Shown here one piece after another: positions 47,337 through 59,589 of a stretch of 64,000 nucleotides of DNA. The position numbers and the translations under genes are program-made. Below the pieces are notes generated by a model. That model was not told where the DNA came from and did not search any database. It saw nothing but the letters and a program-made list of their open reading frames with translations. Origin of the DNA: Cyclina sinensis. Lineage: Eukaryota; Mollusca; Bivalvia; Venerida; Veneridae. Each line of letters starts with the position of its first letter. Within the stretch, counting starts at the first letter, position 1. The stretch is taken from assembly GCA_012932295.1 (NCBI GenBank), contig JAAONU010000013.1, forward strand, positions 45,956,627-46,020,626. The letters are read 5' to 3'.

Positions 47337-50300
47337 GGACTCTTATATTTAAACAAAAGTACCAAGTGTAATTCAGAGAAATAAAAAAGATCAAAGTCAT
47401 TTATACGTGGTTGTAAATATGTGCTATGATTTTTACTGAAATGACTACACTTGTTCTTGTCAACCTTCTAACCTACCTCGACAGCAAGCAATCCTGAATT
47501 ATATGAATCTGTAACAAACTCTAGCTGTGATAAAGTATGGTGGAGATTTTAATAGGTGACTATAAACCTAAGTTGTGAAAAGTCCTGAAATGATTATCAA
47601 CTGAAATTTAAACAAGAGGGCCATGATGGCCCTAGATCGCTCACCTGAGTATTTTGGCTGTAGGTTTGCTGTTAAGCAGTATTTCATGTTTTAATTGAAA
47701 ATATGTAAGTAATGTAAATAAAAATATGTAAACATGTAAAATATCAGTCAATAAATACAGGCTCTATGACAAAAAGTAGAAATATCTATCATAAGCTATG
47801 GTGACCTTGACCTTAACCCAGTAACCTAAATCTTACCCACGGAATATAGCATACATGCAGGGAAAATTTGTTGTAGCTTTAAAACAAAAAGTAGGTCAAA
47901 AATATAGGTCATGCTATGATGTTTTTGAAATCGGAACAAAAAACTGTACACATGTTCCAAATTTCATTACCATAGCTCAAAAAACAAAAAAGTAGGTCAG
48001 TAGGTCAATATAGGTCATGCGATGACATTTTTGAAATTGGAACAAAAAACTGTGCATATGGCCCAATTTCATTGCTATAGCTCCAAAAACAAAAAGTAGG
48101 TCAGTAGGTCAAAAATATAGGTCATGTGATGACATTTATGAAATCGGAACAGAAAACTGTACACATTGTCCAAATTTCATTGCAATAGCTTCAAAAACAA
48201 ATAGGTCAGTAGGTCAAAAATAAAGGTCATGCGATGACATTTTTGCATTCGGAACAAAAAACTGTACACATGCTCCAAATTTCATTGCTATAGCTCCAAA
48301 ATCAAAAAGTAGGTCAGTTGGACAAAAATTTAAGTCATGCTATGATGTTTTTGAAATCGGAACAAAAAACTGTACACATGTGCCAAATTTCATTGCCATA
48401 GCTCCAAAAACAAAAAGTAGGTCAGTAGGTCAAAAGTAAAGGTCATGCGATGACATTTTTTAAAATCAAAACGAAACACTGTGCACACGGTCCAAATTTC
48501 ATTGCTGTAGCTAAACAACAAAAAAGTAGGTCAGTATGTCAAAAATATAGGTCAAGGAATAATGTTTTTGAAATCATTTTGAAAAAAACGTACAAATGGT
48601 CCAAATTTTATTGCCATAGCGAAAAACTTAAAAAATGAGATAATTTTTTGGGCCGGGAGGGGGGGGTGACCCAACGGGAGGGAGGATGACCCCACTCTGG
48701 TCACGGTGCATACTACCAAATATCTAAGCTCCAGGCCTTGCAGTTTGTGACAAGAAGATTTTAAAAGTTTTTTGCTATATAACTCTATGTAAAACATGTG
48801 ACCTCTTGGGCGGGGCCAGTTTTGACCCAGGGGCCATGTTTTGACCAATCTTAGTAGAGGTCTACTAGACAATGCTCAACAACAAATATCTAAGCTCCAC
48901 CCCTTGTAGTTTCTTACAAGAAGATTTTTAAGGTTTTCCCTACATGTATATAACTCTATGTAAATCAAATAAGCCCTGAGCGGGGTCAGTTCTGACCCCA
49001 GGGTCACAATTTAAACAATCTTTGTAGAGGTCCACTAGATGATGCCTCATACCAAATATCTAAGCTCCAGGCTTTGCAGTTTCTAACAAGATTTTTAAAG
49101 AATTTACTATATAACTCTATGTAAAACATGTGACCCCTTGGGTGGAGCCAGTTCTGACCCCAGGGTCATAATTTGAACAATCTTGGTAAAGGTCTACTAG
49201 ACAATGCTACACACAAAATATCTAAGCTCCATGCCTTGCAGTTTCTGACAAGAAGATTTTTTCAGTTTTCCCTACATAACTCTATGTAAATCAAATGACC
49301 CCGAGGGCGGGGCTAGTTCTGACCCCAGGGTCATAATTTGAACAATCTTTGTAGAGGTCCACTAGATGATGCCTCATACCAAATATCTTAGCACCAGGCC
49401 TTGCGGTTTCAGACAAGAAGATTTTTAAAGTTTTCCCTATATAACTCTATGTAAATCAAGTGACCCCCAGGGCGGGGCCAGTTCTGACCCCAGGGTCATT
49501 TTTTGAACAATCTTGGTAGAGGTCCACTAGATGATGCTCAACACCAAATATCTAAGCTCCATGCCTTGCGGTTTCTGACAAGAAGATTTTTATAGTTTTC
49601 CCTATACAACTCTATGTAAATCAAGTGACCCCCAGGGCGGGGCCAGTTCTGACCCCAGGGTCATAATATGAACAATCTTTGTAGAGGTCCACTAGATGAT
49701 GCCTCATACCAAATACTTAAGCTCCAGGCCATGATGTTTCAGACAAGAAGATTTTTAAAGTTTCCCCTATATAACTCTTTGTAAATCAAGTGACCCCCAG
49801 GGCGGGGCCATTTTTTTACCCAGGAGCCATGATTTTAACAAACTTGGTAGAGGTCCACTAGACAATGCTGCACACCAAATATCTAAACTGTAGGTCTTGT
49901 GGTTTCAGACAAGAAGATTTTTAAAGTTTTCCTATATAAGCCTATGTAAAGTCAATTGACGTCCTGGGCGGGGCCAAATTTGACCCCAGGGGCATAATTT
50001 GAACAAACTTGATAGAGGTTCACTAGACAATGCTACATACCAAATCTTAAGGCTCAGGGCCTTGTGGTTTCAGACAAGAAGATTTTCAAAGTTCTTCCGT
50101 TAACTTGCCATAGCAACCAGAGTTAATGATTGAATTGAATTCTTTGAACAACTTTGGTAGAGCTTCATCCGAGGAATATCCCAGGCATGTTTCATCAATG
50201 TTGGCTCAGCGGTTTAGGAGGAGATGTTGTTTAAGTCAAATTGTTGACGACGCACGACGCACGCCGACGGACGCCGGACATTCAACGATCCCAAAAGCTC

Positions 50301-52737
50301 ACCCTGAGCAGGCTCAGGTGAGCTAAAAATCTCTGACGACATTCAGAGTTTGCAAATGAAAGAACTTACGTGTGTTGCATCTGTCGGAATCGCAACACTT
50401 AGTGTAAACTGTGCTCGAGCTTCTGCCAAATATCTGGGGCTGGCCGCTTTGTGGAATACAGAACTGTTTAACATAAATCTTTCGTCAAATATTCATGTGT
50501 AATATTCACCAATTCTTTGAAATGACATATAATGTTATGTAATGTTTGAAATGCCAAATAATGTTAAGTTATAACCAACAAGTTGTAAGAGAGCCCTGAA
50601 ATAATATCGAATTCGTAAAACAAACTGATGCATTAATTCAATATTTCAAGTCCAATTCACTTTTTAGATAAATCTATATCAATATATCGTTGTTTTAAAT
50701 GGGCTTCAAAGAAAAACGCAGCCTAAACGTCATATCTTTACAGTGAAAACTAAGCAACATGCTTTTAGCAGGATCCACACACTGAAGGTTAATAGAATGT
50801 GAGAAGGCACAAGGTTTATATTTTGCTGTTCAAAATGATGACTGAAAGTATCAGAGGTTTTCCAGCAATCTTAACTGCTGCAAATTTTCATTTATTCCTC
50901 TTCTCATAGCACAAATCAATACCCAAAAGAACACGTATCTTTTTTTGCAAAAGATCGATCATGATTGAAAGAAATAAAAACCTTGAGACTCAAATTATAA
51001 GTTCTATGTTTTGGGTGGGGGAAGGTACTATATTTTGACAATGATGGACGAAATGTAAGAAAACATAAAGTTTGAGAGTTAGAGTACCTCTTTTGATATA
51101 CAACCACCTCGGACCCCATGGCGCTGATCGAAGTCAAATACTTCCATGGAGTAGCATGTCTGAAAATTCAAAACATGTGTCTGAAGACGACAAACAATGT
51201 ACAAGACAGAGCTAAATTTACCATTCCCTATCTAAACCCAAAACTAAATAAAGCCTATAGGTTTCAGTGCAAGTGTGTAGTTTTGGTCAAACAGGCATTT
51301 CATTCTATTAAATCTAAATGCTTGCACAAATGCATGTAAAGAATAGCAAAAAGCTTGTATCCCGTGCTGGCCATGACATCGATTGTCCTGTTATCAGTCT
51401 TACCTTACTTACACTACATGCATAAAATAAGTGTAATGTCTTTACATCAAAATTAACTTATAATATATGAAAATAACTCTTGCCGAAAGACTGAGGCAAA
51501 ACATCTAACCTGATTCTTGTCGCATGCCGTAACTGCAGTGCACTGTGAAAAATCTCGCACAAGATCAGAGCAAGAATAACACTCCAGTGCTGAGAATATA
51601 TATGATTGTATTTTCTAGTGTATACCAGTACATACAGCTTAACTGTACTGTGTAATAATAGGATAAAATAATTGGATAACGTTGTCTTATCGACATCAGG
51701 ATGAAAGAAACATTATGAAACCAGATTATTTTACTACCGGTCACTCATTAAACAGCATTTATTTTATGCCTACCAATGAAATATAGGGAAATATCAGTGA
51801 GATAAAAGTGATAATACACTGTTTTGAATCAGTTAATTACCATTTTGATAATACATGTTTGTGCCCGAACTATTGAATATTGAGTATTTATCCGCTTTTA
51901 TAATTAAAGTATGTATGGCAAAATTCAATAAATATTGATAAACTGTGTAGACAAAAATAAATATTATTTGATGAAAGTGTATTCAGTTTATTTCAGCAGA
52001 AGTAAAGTTATCATATGTATTGGAGATTGTCTGCACTTTTTTTGTGCGGAGTAACCAAAGTACGCATTAACTGATTTGGGGCTCACCATGGGGAATTTAT
52101 TGAAGGCCCTGATTAAAAATGTCATAAAAAAAACCATTTTTGACGTGTTGGCATAAAATAAAAAGAAAATTTGTTTGTTTTTTAGTGGAAGATGGGAATT
52201 TATTTCATCTCGTGAACACCATATGTTGATATTTTCACTCGTGGCTGCGCCACTCGTGAAAATATCACATATGGTGTTCACTCGATGAAATAAATTCTCA
52301 TCTTCCACAAAAACAAACAAATATCCTCTATATGTTTACTTATCAAAAGAGTAGTTTTTCAATTAAAAAGAAAATCTATGTACAAATAGTCAGAAAACTG
52401 AACAAGGAGCCACATTGTTATAAGCGCTTGCTTTTTGGAATGCAAGAAAACTTGTTATTCAGAGAAAAAATATCAGATTTTCTACTTTAAAAAAATGTTT
52501 GTGAAATATATATACTTACGACAAATTCCGCAATATCTCGGACATGCCGTTTCGCCAAGGTCTGAATTACATAAATCGGGTTTATTTTGTTCCATTAGCT
52601 TACAAGCGACTGAATCTACGTCGGTGCAAGTGCTTTGAGCATTTGTGACGTACATGATCGTGAAAACCACAACTGAAAAATAGCTAGGACTTTTTAGCTG
52701 GTTGCTAGGCAGACGCATACATAAGCGTCTAGAAGCT

Positions 52738-52774
<37 letters not shown>

Positions 52775-54242
52775 AGTTGAAGTGCAGGTGTAACTGTAAA
52801 AACAACTACTTAAAAATAATTCTTATATGCTCCACTTCGTCCGTCTTAACCTACGTACATAAATCTGTACATCCAGAAGCTCTTTGTGTCGAACTCCAAA
52901 TTAATCTTTTAAAGACTTTGCTCCAAGCTTTCACAGATTGATTACCTACACGTATAGATCATGAAAGAAACTTTGAATGCGTCTAGTTTTACCGCAGTTA
53001 TGGGTTTTTGTATTTATCACTTTACAGTCAACACGAAACAGTCATAATCTTCATTAATCTTTTTACAAACGAACTACCTGAATGTGGGGCTGTAAGTGAA
53101 GGGAAGAACTCCTGTTTGATCTAGTTTTGAAGTATGGACCTTACCTTAGGATATAGAGGAGAAAATTGTTAAACTATTCATTTATCTTTTGGATGATTTG
53201 TTTCAAACTTACACAGATGAATAATTCTTTAAATTATTTCAAGTCAATTTTAAATACAACCATTGCTTCTTACGCCATGTGCTAAAAAACATACCAAAGT
53301 AGGGGGCCGCGACCTGTGTCCTATGGACACATTTCCAGCTTAAATATACATATGATATGTATATATAAAGTGTTTTTTTTCGAGTCAGGTTGAAGAAGAA
53401 ATATGGTTCATTCATGCAAGCAATATGTTGTCTTGCAAGTAAAGTACATTGAGATGTACACATTTGTTCCTACTATTCACTATCATTTCACCTGTTCCTA
53501 ACCCCTTGATCGTGACATCATGTTCCGTTAAATCATTCTGAGCTTACGAAATAATTTGCCAATCAAGAAATCAAAAGTTACTGTGTGCAGAATCCTTTTT
53601 TCTTCCCTCACTTTCCCAAAGACATATTTCATTCTGAATCGACATAAATGAAGGAATAAGAAAATGTCACGGGAGGATGTTGATCATTTTTGACCTAGTC
53701 TTACATGAGTGTATCATCGTGGGATTCATGCAATAAATGGTCATGAGTGTATCGTCGTGGGATGCATGCAATAAATGGTCATGAGTGTATCGTCGTGGGA
53801 TGCATGCAATAAATGGTCATGAGTTTATCGTCGTGGGATGCATGCAATAAATTGTCATGAGTGTATCATCGTGGGATGCATGCAATAAATGGTCATGAGT
53901 GTATCGTCGTGGGATGCATGCAATAAATGGTCATGAGTTTATCATCGTGGGATGCATGCAATAAATTGTCATGAGTATATCATCGTGGGATGCATGCAAT
54001 AAATGGTCATATTGCACTTCAGACAACAGAATTGTTTTGATCTCCAATATCTTTTCAGAAAACACGAATGAATGTCCTTGATAAAAAATGAAAACATTTT
54101 TAGCTATTGTGCACAACCACTGACGGAAAAAATAACACAACATGTATTTTGGATGATTCCATTAATATTGATTTATGGCTACAAATCTAATCTCAAAAAG
54201 AATAGACATACCTGAAACTACTTTAATTTCAACAAACACCAT
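46832..54242 (-). CDS. Secreted ShKT-LU-Thr-ShKT protein, complete seven-exon gene
   Basis: Exons: 54242-54212 (MVFVEIKVVS); 52672-52520 (rest of the signal peptide, VVVFTIMYVTNAQS, then ShKT: C-T-D-V-D...C-P-R-Y-C-G-I-C, six Cys); 51589-51510 (LU 1, LECYSCSDLVRDFSQC); 51159-51088 (LU 2, TCYSMEVFDFDQRHG then RGGC); 50463-50370 (LU 3, PQIFGRSSSTV then CCDSDRCN); 47341-47171 (poly-Thr linker, His/Gly stretch, second ShKT ending CKRTCGLC); 46833 onward. All acceptors and donors are AG/GT and all phases agree. Exon lengths sum to 603, giving 200 residues. The stop is T|AA across the last intron. LU has ten cysteines with the classic CCxxDxCN end. A secreted, O-glycosylated, disulfide-rich protein is expected. 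ShKT and LU also occur in venoms, but nothing here indicates a toxin. Confidence 0.85.
47612..50327. mobile_element. Modular repeat element, family 1, longest copy, in intron 5 of the complete ShKT-LU gene
   Basis: It begins aagagggccatgatggccct and cgctcacctgag. It then has six to seven 108-bp units with AGGTCAGTAGGTCA to about 48640, a ggggggg patch, and nine 165-bp units (gaccccagggtcataatttg, cctcataccaaatatctaag) to about 50100. It ends with acgacgcacgacgcacgccg and the hairpin gctcaccctgagcaggctca then ggtgagct. Order and ends match 38559-40808, also in an intron of the paralogue. Confidence 0.88.
52163..52325. mobile_element. Long inverted repeat (MITE-like)
   Basis: Two arms of about 75 bases (tttgttttttagtggaagat ... 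tattttcactcgtgg and ccactcgtgaaaatatcaca ... atcttccacaaaaacaaac) flank a five-base spacer, so the whole folds into one hairpin. One diverged arm recurs at 28545-28650. It lies in an intron of the complete ShKT-LU gene. Confidence 0.8.
52737..52771. repeat. (GT)n microsatellite
   Basis: About 16 GT dinucleotides sit in intron 1 of the complete ShKT-LU gene. The His/Thr run that it adds to a minus-strand open frame is not part of the protein. Confidence 0.95.
53704..54008. repeat. 38-bp minisatellite, eight copies
   Basis: The unit is catgagtgtatcgtcgtggg then atgcatgcaataaatggt. The copies are 38 bases apart and nearly identical, with alternating gtcgtg/atcgtg and gtgta/gttta variants that suggest amplification in pairs. 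The array lies in intron 1 of the complete ShKT-LU gene, about 200 bases after exon 1. Confidence 0.95.
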
Positions 54243-54394
54243 GTTTCTAGTTCCTTTACACTCTTACTGAGAGAAAATAGTGAATAAAAGTAGATCAGCC
54301 CTATTGAAGATAAGTAATGTCACGTTCCATTACCAATGCAAGTATTTTTAACCATTTAAGAAAAGCCACACAAATAAATACAGAGAAATTATAT

Positions 54395-56035
54395 AAAACA
54401 AGGGAGCCACTGTCACAAAATACGCCCGTCATCAATGGTTTTGGTGAAGATGTGGGCATAATGAATAAAAAGAGGTGTTAGTAGGGAATTAAGTTTGACT
54501 ATTCCTAATGCTGGATAGTGAAACATACATTTTAAATGAACCTGAATAATACTACGGCGCAAGTACCTAATCATTAAAAAAGAAAACAAATATCATATAT
54601 ATTTCAGGCAGGGGAGGAGCGGGAGGAGGGCAAACAGTGGAGGGGGAGGTCCCATGCGGGGGGGGGGGGAGGGAAGTACATTGCCATCCAATGTAAGTAA
54701 TTAGTTAAGTTGTAGGTTTTGTGCTCTGCCATTAAAAGTTTTTTGCTTTATAAGTCTATGCAAAACCAAGTGACCCCTGGGGTGGGGCTCATTTAACCCC
54801 AAGGACATAATATGAACAATCGCGGTAAAAGTCTACTAGAGGATGCCTCACATCAAGTTACAAAGCTCTGTGTCAGAAGGTTTTAGAGGAGAAGATTTTC
54901 AAAGTTCTTCCTATATAACTATATATATATATATAAGCCCAAGGGCGAGGCCAATATTGACCCTGGGGTCAAGACTTCAACATACATGGTAGAGGTCTAC
55001 TAGACAATGCGATATATTATATATCAAAACTCTAAGCCTTACAATTTTTAAATAATCAGCTACATTAAAGTTTTGCACGACGATGAAGACTCAGTGACCA
55101 CAATAGCTCGACTTTTTCTTTGAAAACAGACAAGCTAAAAAATATGGACCTGGATTATGCATGTAACACTAAGTTTCATAATGCTGAACATTTGTTACAG
55201 AATCCCTTAATTCATGATGATTAATGGTTCGTACACACATTTTCATACTTTTATCTTACCTCTATGTGTGACCTTGGCCACAAGGACATGAATTTTGAAC
55301 GCAACACTTTGCCTTACAATGGTAGACATTTGTGCCAAGTTACATTAAATTACCTCCATGCATGAACAAGTTTTGATCCGGACAAGTTTTCCTCTGACCT
55401 CTAACTGTGACCTTGACCTTTGACCTAGAGACCTGGTTTATGCGCACGACACTACATCTCATGATGCTCAATATTTGTATCAGGTAATACTAAGATCTCT
55501 CCATGTATGTAGAAGATATGCTCCGGACAAAATCTGGACATTTCATCATCTCTAATGACCTTGACCTTGCATATATGGAACTGGATTATGTGTGTAACAC
55601 TCAGTCTCATGATGGTAAACATATAAGATAGAATCACACATTTTATGATCACTACATGGTCCGAAAACATATTTTCATATATTTATCTGACCTTTGACGA
55701 CTATGTGTAACCTTGACCTTGGCCGCAGGGACCTAAATTTTTTTTTGCAACACTCTGCCCCACATTGGTTAACATTTGTGCAAAATTATGATAAAATCAC
55801 TCAATACGTAAAAGTTTTGCTCAGGACAAAGGTTTTCATCTCACCTCAAAGTGTGACCTTGACTCATGCGCGCTACACTACGTGATGGTGAATATTTGTA
55901 TCGAGTAGTACTAAAATACCTCTATGCATGTGAAAGAAATGCTCCGGACAAAACTGAACGCTACCCGCTCGCCAGACAACCCACCATGGGTGTTTCCATA
56001 ATACGACCCGTTTTTTAAAACGGGCGTATAAGAGG
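54395..56035. mobile_element. Modular repeat elements, at least two, diverged and possibly nested
   Basis: The region opens with aacaagggagccactgtcac and aaatacgcccg, and closes with ccgttttttaaaacgggcgt, so the tacgcccg ends pair. Inside are family 1-type modules at 54730-55060 (gtgacccctggggtggggct, gtctactagaggatgcctca) closed by tagctcgactttttctttga, then units of about 160 bp at 55190-55960 with tgaccttgacctttgaccta and atgctccggacaaaa. There is also a g-run at 54659-54670. It is noncoding. Confidence 0.65.
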
Positions 56036-56227
56036 CTTTTGTAAAACACAAATAAATTAAAACCTTGAATTTTAAGGATCTTAAACCATTATAAGTTTAC
56101 ATCGATTGGGAAACAAGGTCTTGTAACTTAAATTAATACCTTTTGGTGACTACTTCCTGGGTTCAAACCAGTACTCAAGCTGAAAGTGTGCATTGTGGAA
56201 AGTCACTGGAGACTCTTACTGTTGAAT

Positions 56228-56296
56228 TGATTCGAACCAGCGACCTCTGGATCGGGAGTCCGGCGCTGTTACCCCACAACCACTCCACCTCCTAAG
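56228..56296 (-). repeat. tRNA-like SINE head
   Basis: On the minus strand the sequence GGAGGTGGAGTGGTTGTGGG, then GCCGGACTCCCGATCCAG and GGTCGCTGGTTCGAATC, has an A-box-like and a clear B-box (GGTTCGAATC). It also has an anticodon-like loop CTCCCGA (CCC, as in tRNA-Gly). Arm pairing is imperfect and there is no clean acceptor stem, so a tRNA-derived SINE is likelier than a functional tRNA. Confidence 0.55.
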
Positions 56297-56299
56297 CCA

Positions 56300-57590
56300 T
56301 GATTCAAACCGAAGAAACCTTATGTGACCCTAAAAGAGAAAGAAAAACAAACACATTAAAATAACGCTCTATGTCGCGTAAAAAATAAATGTGATGGAAA
56401 ATGTTCTTTTGTTTCTGGATTTCTGTAACTTGATTTCTAGAAAGAAATCTGTCTCAGAAGTTTTTTTCACTTCTCAAAGTACCCTCCCTTTACAGAAACT
56501 CGTTTTTCTTCTCTCAAAACATTCTTTTATATACGAACTATGTCATTCTATTAGCTGGTACGTCTATCTTTTAATTCAACACCGCAAAAATCTATATATT
56601 AACGTTACCATTAATAGCAGATTATTAGTTAGTGGTTGTAGAGAATTGGTCCAAACCAAACACCCTGTCTAGATCTAGAACTGATTAATTGTCTCCTTTT
56701 TTCCTTCATTCTTCTGTGTTTATTTTAATTTCATCCCATTTCGATCGAAACTTGAAAGAAGGGGAGATAAGTGAAACTATAGGCAAAATACAATAGTGTT
56801 TCGTATAACCGTCAATTCTACTGGCGTGGAGAAGGGGAAGACATTCAAATTTATTCTATATATCTGTGTATTATTCAGTTCATTTAATCACAGTTCTATA
56901 AATACTGACAATCGTTTCATATCAGGCATGCTAGTCTGCAATCCTATTACTTTCACTGAAAGTGTTGTTGTAATTTTTAATAAAATAATACTTAAAATAA
57001 CAATAAACTGATGTTTTTCAAATAAAAAAAGTCTTGGAATAATAAGTGCTCAGGTTCTTTCATAGTCTTAGAGCCATTTACCATGCTATACGCTTATTTA
57101 TATTTTATTTGTTGACAAGGGAGAGAACTATCCGCAGCAAAGACAACTATCGATAGTTAAAATTCAGTTGAAGCTGGATCCTAATATAGGACCAAAAATA
57201 ACTGAATAATAAATACATTTCAGTAAAACACAATAAGAATAGCCCTTTCAAATAAAAAGACAATCAAAAGTGAAAAAAAGACGTCAGAAATACATTTATG
57301 TTCTCCCAATTAATGTGCAGCAGAAGACTTTTCGACTGATTTGAAAAAAGGCCATGTGTAGGTTAGAGTGTAGAGGTATATAGTGTGTTCTTCGTAAATA
57401 AGTATGCTAAAGGAAGCGTTAGCCTCTATAGATGTCTTAGGGGCCCGTCATTTTTTTCTTACATAACATTTTGGACGCTGACAGGTTACACATATCTGCA
57501 CGCCACCATTATTGCATATCTAGACCGTGTTTTAGTCAAAAGGCTCGTAATATATTAAGTTATAGTAAGGATAATCATGAAGAAACATAT
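56300..57590. other. Intergenic sequence including dispersed repeat copy B
   Basis: 56540-57030 aligns with the dispersed repeat at 16740-17110 (ctataaatactgacaatcgt, catgctagtctg, caataaactgatgtttttca). The rest shows no gene. Open frames at 56391 and 56796 lie in this repeat region and have no family resemblance. Confidence 0.5.
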
Positions 57591-58850
57591 TTGATGATTT
57601 ATAGTATAAAAAACATTTCAAGAGGCAATAATTCCAAAATTATGGTAAAAAGAGTTATGTTCCTGGGCATTGCACTTTTCCTCAGTGAGATCTACTTATC
57701 TATGACGTTTCAAGTTGATACCTCCAATACTTTTTTAGTTATGCCCAGACAAAAATTAAGTATAAAAAATTTCAAAGGGCAATAATTCCAAATTATGCAA
57801 AGGACAATTGTGGTTCCTGGGTACTGCACTTCTCCTCAATAAGATCTATTTATCTATGAAGTTTCAAGCTGATTTCTCCTATACTTGTTATGCCCTGGAT
57901 AAGCAAAAATGACAAAGGAAGATTTTTCAAAATGTAAGTGAGCTGGAGTTATGCTTCTTCTGCACTGCACTCAGCCTCAACAACAACAACCTATATTCCT
58001 AGTTTGAAGCTAATTCCTTATATATTTTTGAGAAAATGGCCGGACAAGGAAAACTGAAAAGGGGAGATAACTCAATAAAAAGCATAGCTAGAGCAATCGT
58101 ATTTTGTGCACTGCATTTTTCCTCGTCGACAGCAAGCAATATTTTAAGTTTGAAGTAAATGCCTTTTATACTTTTGGAGTTATGCTCCGGACAAAATGGG
58201 GACGGATGGATGGACGGACAGACGGACAATTCGATTACTATATGCCTCTCTTTGGGGGCATTAAAATTAAGCAAAGTAGAATTAAAGTTCATAAACACTG
58301 CATTTCCTCTCACTGTTCTCTATCACTGTGTGATGTTTTAACACAATTCCTTGAATACTTTTGAAATTATTTACCAGGCAAGTATAATTAAGTACCATAC
58401 AGAGAGATAATTCATAATCTAAGTAATGTAGGGTCATGGTTCTTTGACACTACACTTCTTCTCACTAGTCTCTGTAACTGTGCGGAGTTTCAATGAGATA
58501 TCATTGACTGTTTAGAAGTTGTACTTCGGACAAGCATGATTAAACATTTCAAGTATCATTTAGGGATATAATTCAAACATTAAGCAAGGTAGACAAATGG
58601 TTGTTAATCAGTGTACTTTCACTCAGTAGAGTAGTATCTATGACTGTGTGAAGTTTTAATCAAATTCTTTCAATACTTTCCAAATTAATATCCGGACAAG
58701 CATTATTAAGTATTATAAAGAGAAATAATTCATAAACTAAGCAAACTAGAGTTATGGTTCTTTGACACTGCACTTCCTCTGACTAGTCTTTATTACTGTG
58801 TGAAGTTTCAATGAGATAATATTGATCATTATTAATTAACTGTTACGTAT
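57590..58850. repeat. Modular repeat element, family 6 (about 165-bp units)
   Basis: About seven diverged units carry aagaggcaataattccaaaa, cactgcacttcctctcact-like, ctatgaagtttcaagctgat and cttcggacaagcattattaa. 58195-58262 has a ggacggatggatggacggac run and atgcctctctttgggggcat, an element end. The open frames across it are repeat translations. Confidence 0.75.
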
Positions 58851-59580
58851 TACGAGGGTCAGTCGTAAAGTTCTCGGACTGGTATTGTTATTTCGCTTTA
58901 CGTCCGAATTTCATAATGAAAATTTCACAACAGCTTATTTAAGTGTTATGTATACATAAAATTAATTTCAACGATAATTGTTGGTTAAATTTTTGTCTAC
59001 ATTTAATTATGAAATGCTTAGTATGCGCGCACGGAGCACTTTGGAAATGATCTAATACGTTTGACAGTAAGAATTATATGTTATAAATTTAACTGCACTT
59101 TAAATGGTGAGAGGCTCCCCGAGGGGAACAGAATCTCAACCAGTGCCACTCTGTGTGATTGTAAGAGGGAACTTAACAGGCTTGAATGCTTGGAACCTTT
59201 CTAACTCTAGATTCAAACAGGTAGTTTCGATCTCATGCCTTGCGCTGTAACGCGTGAGACTAACCAAAATCATCATCCTGATTGCTGCGATATGACTGAA
59301 AAATTGTCGAAAGGGGCGAAGTAAATATATTAGTCTATATACATGAATAATTAAAATAAACATGCCACCCTCTTCATGCTCTGAGTCAGCAGAAAATAGA
59401 AGAAAAAAACCGAATACCTTGTTTGCTGTAAGTGGATCTGTTCACACGACAAATCGACATCATATTCAGAATGGTAAAGAAGACTGCTGACAGTAGTTAA
59501 TACTGAAAAAACACTCTATATTGTAACTGCAACTGTATTTAATGAAATGTATACATGCATGTCACTCGGGTGAAATCATT
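58851..59580. other. Unassigned sequence with a weak tRNA-like piece
   Basis: 59115-59290 has gaggggaacagaatctcaac and catgccttgcgctgtaacgc patches that could be a decayed SINE. No gene is seen. Confidence 0.3.
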
Positions 59581-59589
59581 CTACATTTT

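Noticed and set aside
52482..52805. 107-residue frame with a His/Thr run as the N-terminus of the ShKT protein
   Set aside because: The run is a (GT)n microsatellite in the intron. An acceptor at 52673 and an ATG exon at 54242-54212 give a proper signal peptide in phase.
53704..54008. Regular repeats that could be mistaken for a CRISPR array
   Set aside because: Units are contiguous with no spacers, in an intron of a eukaryotic gene.
46832..54242. A venom toxin cluster, because ShKT and three-finger (LU) folds occur in toxins
   Set aside because: Both domains are common in ordinary secreted animal proteins; the Thr-rich linker and mixed domain order do not match known toxin precursors.
56228..56296. 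A functional tRNA-Gly gene
   Set aside because: The B-box and anticodon-like loop are good, but acceptor and D arms do not pair cleanly; a SINE head is likelier.
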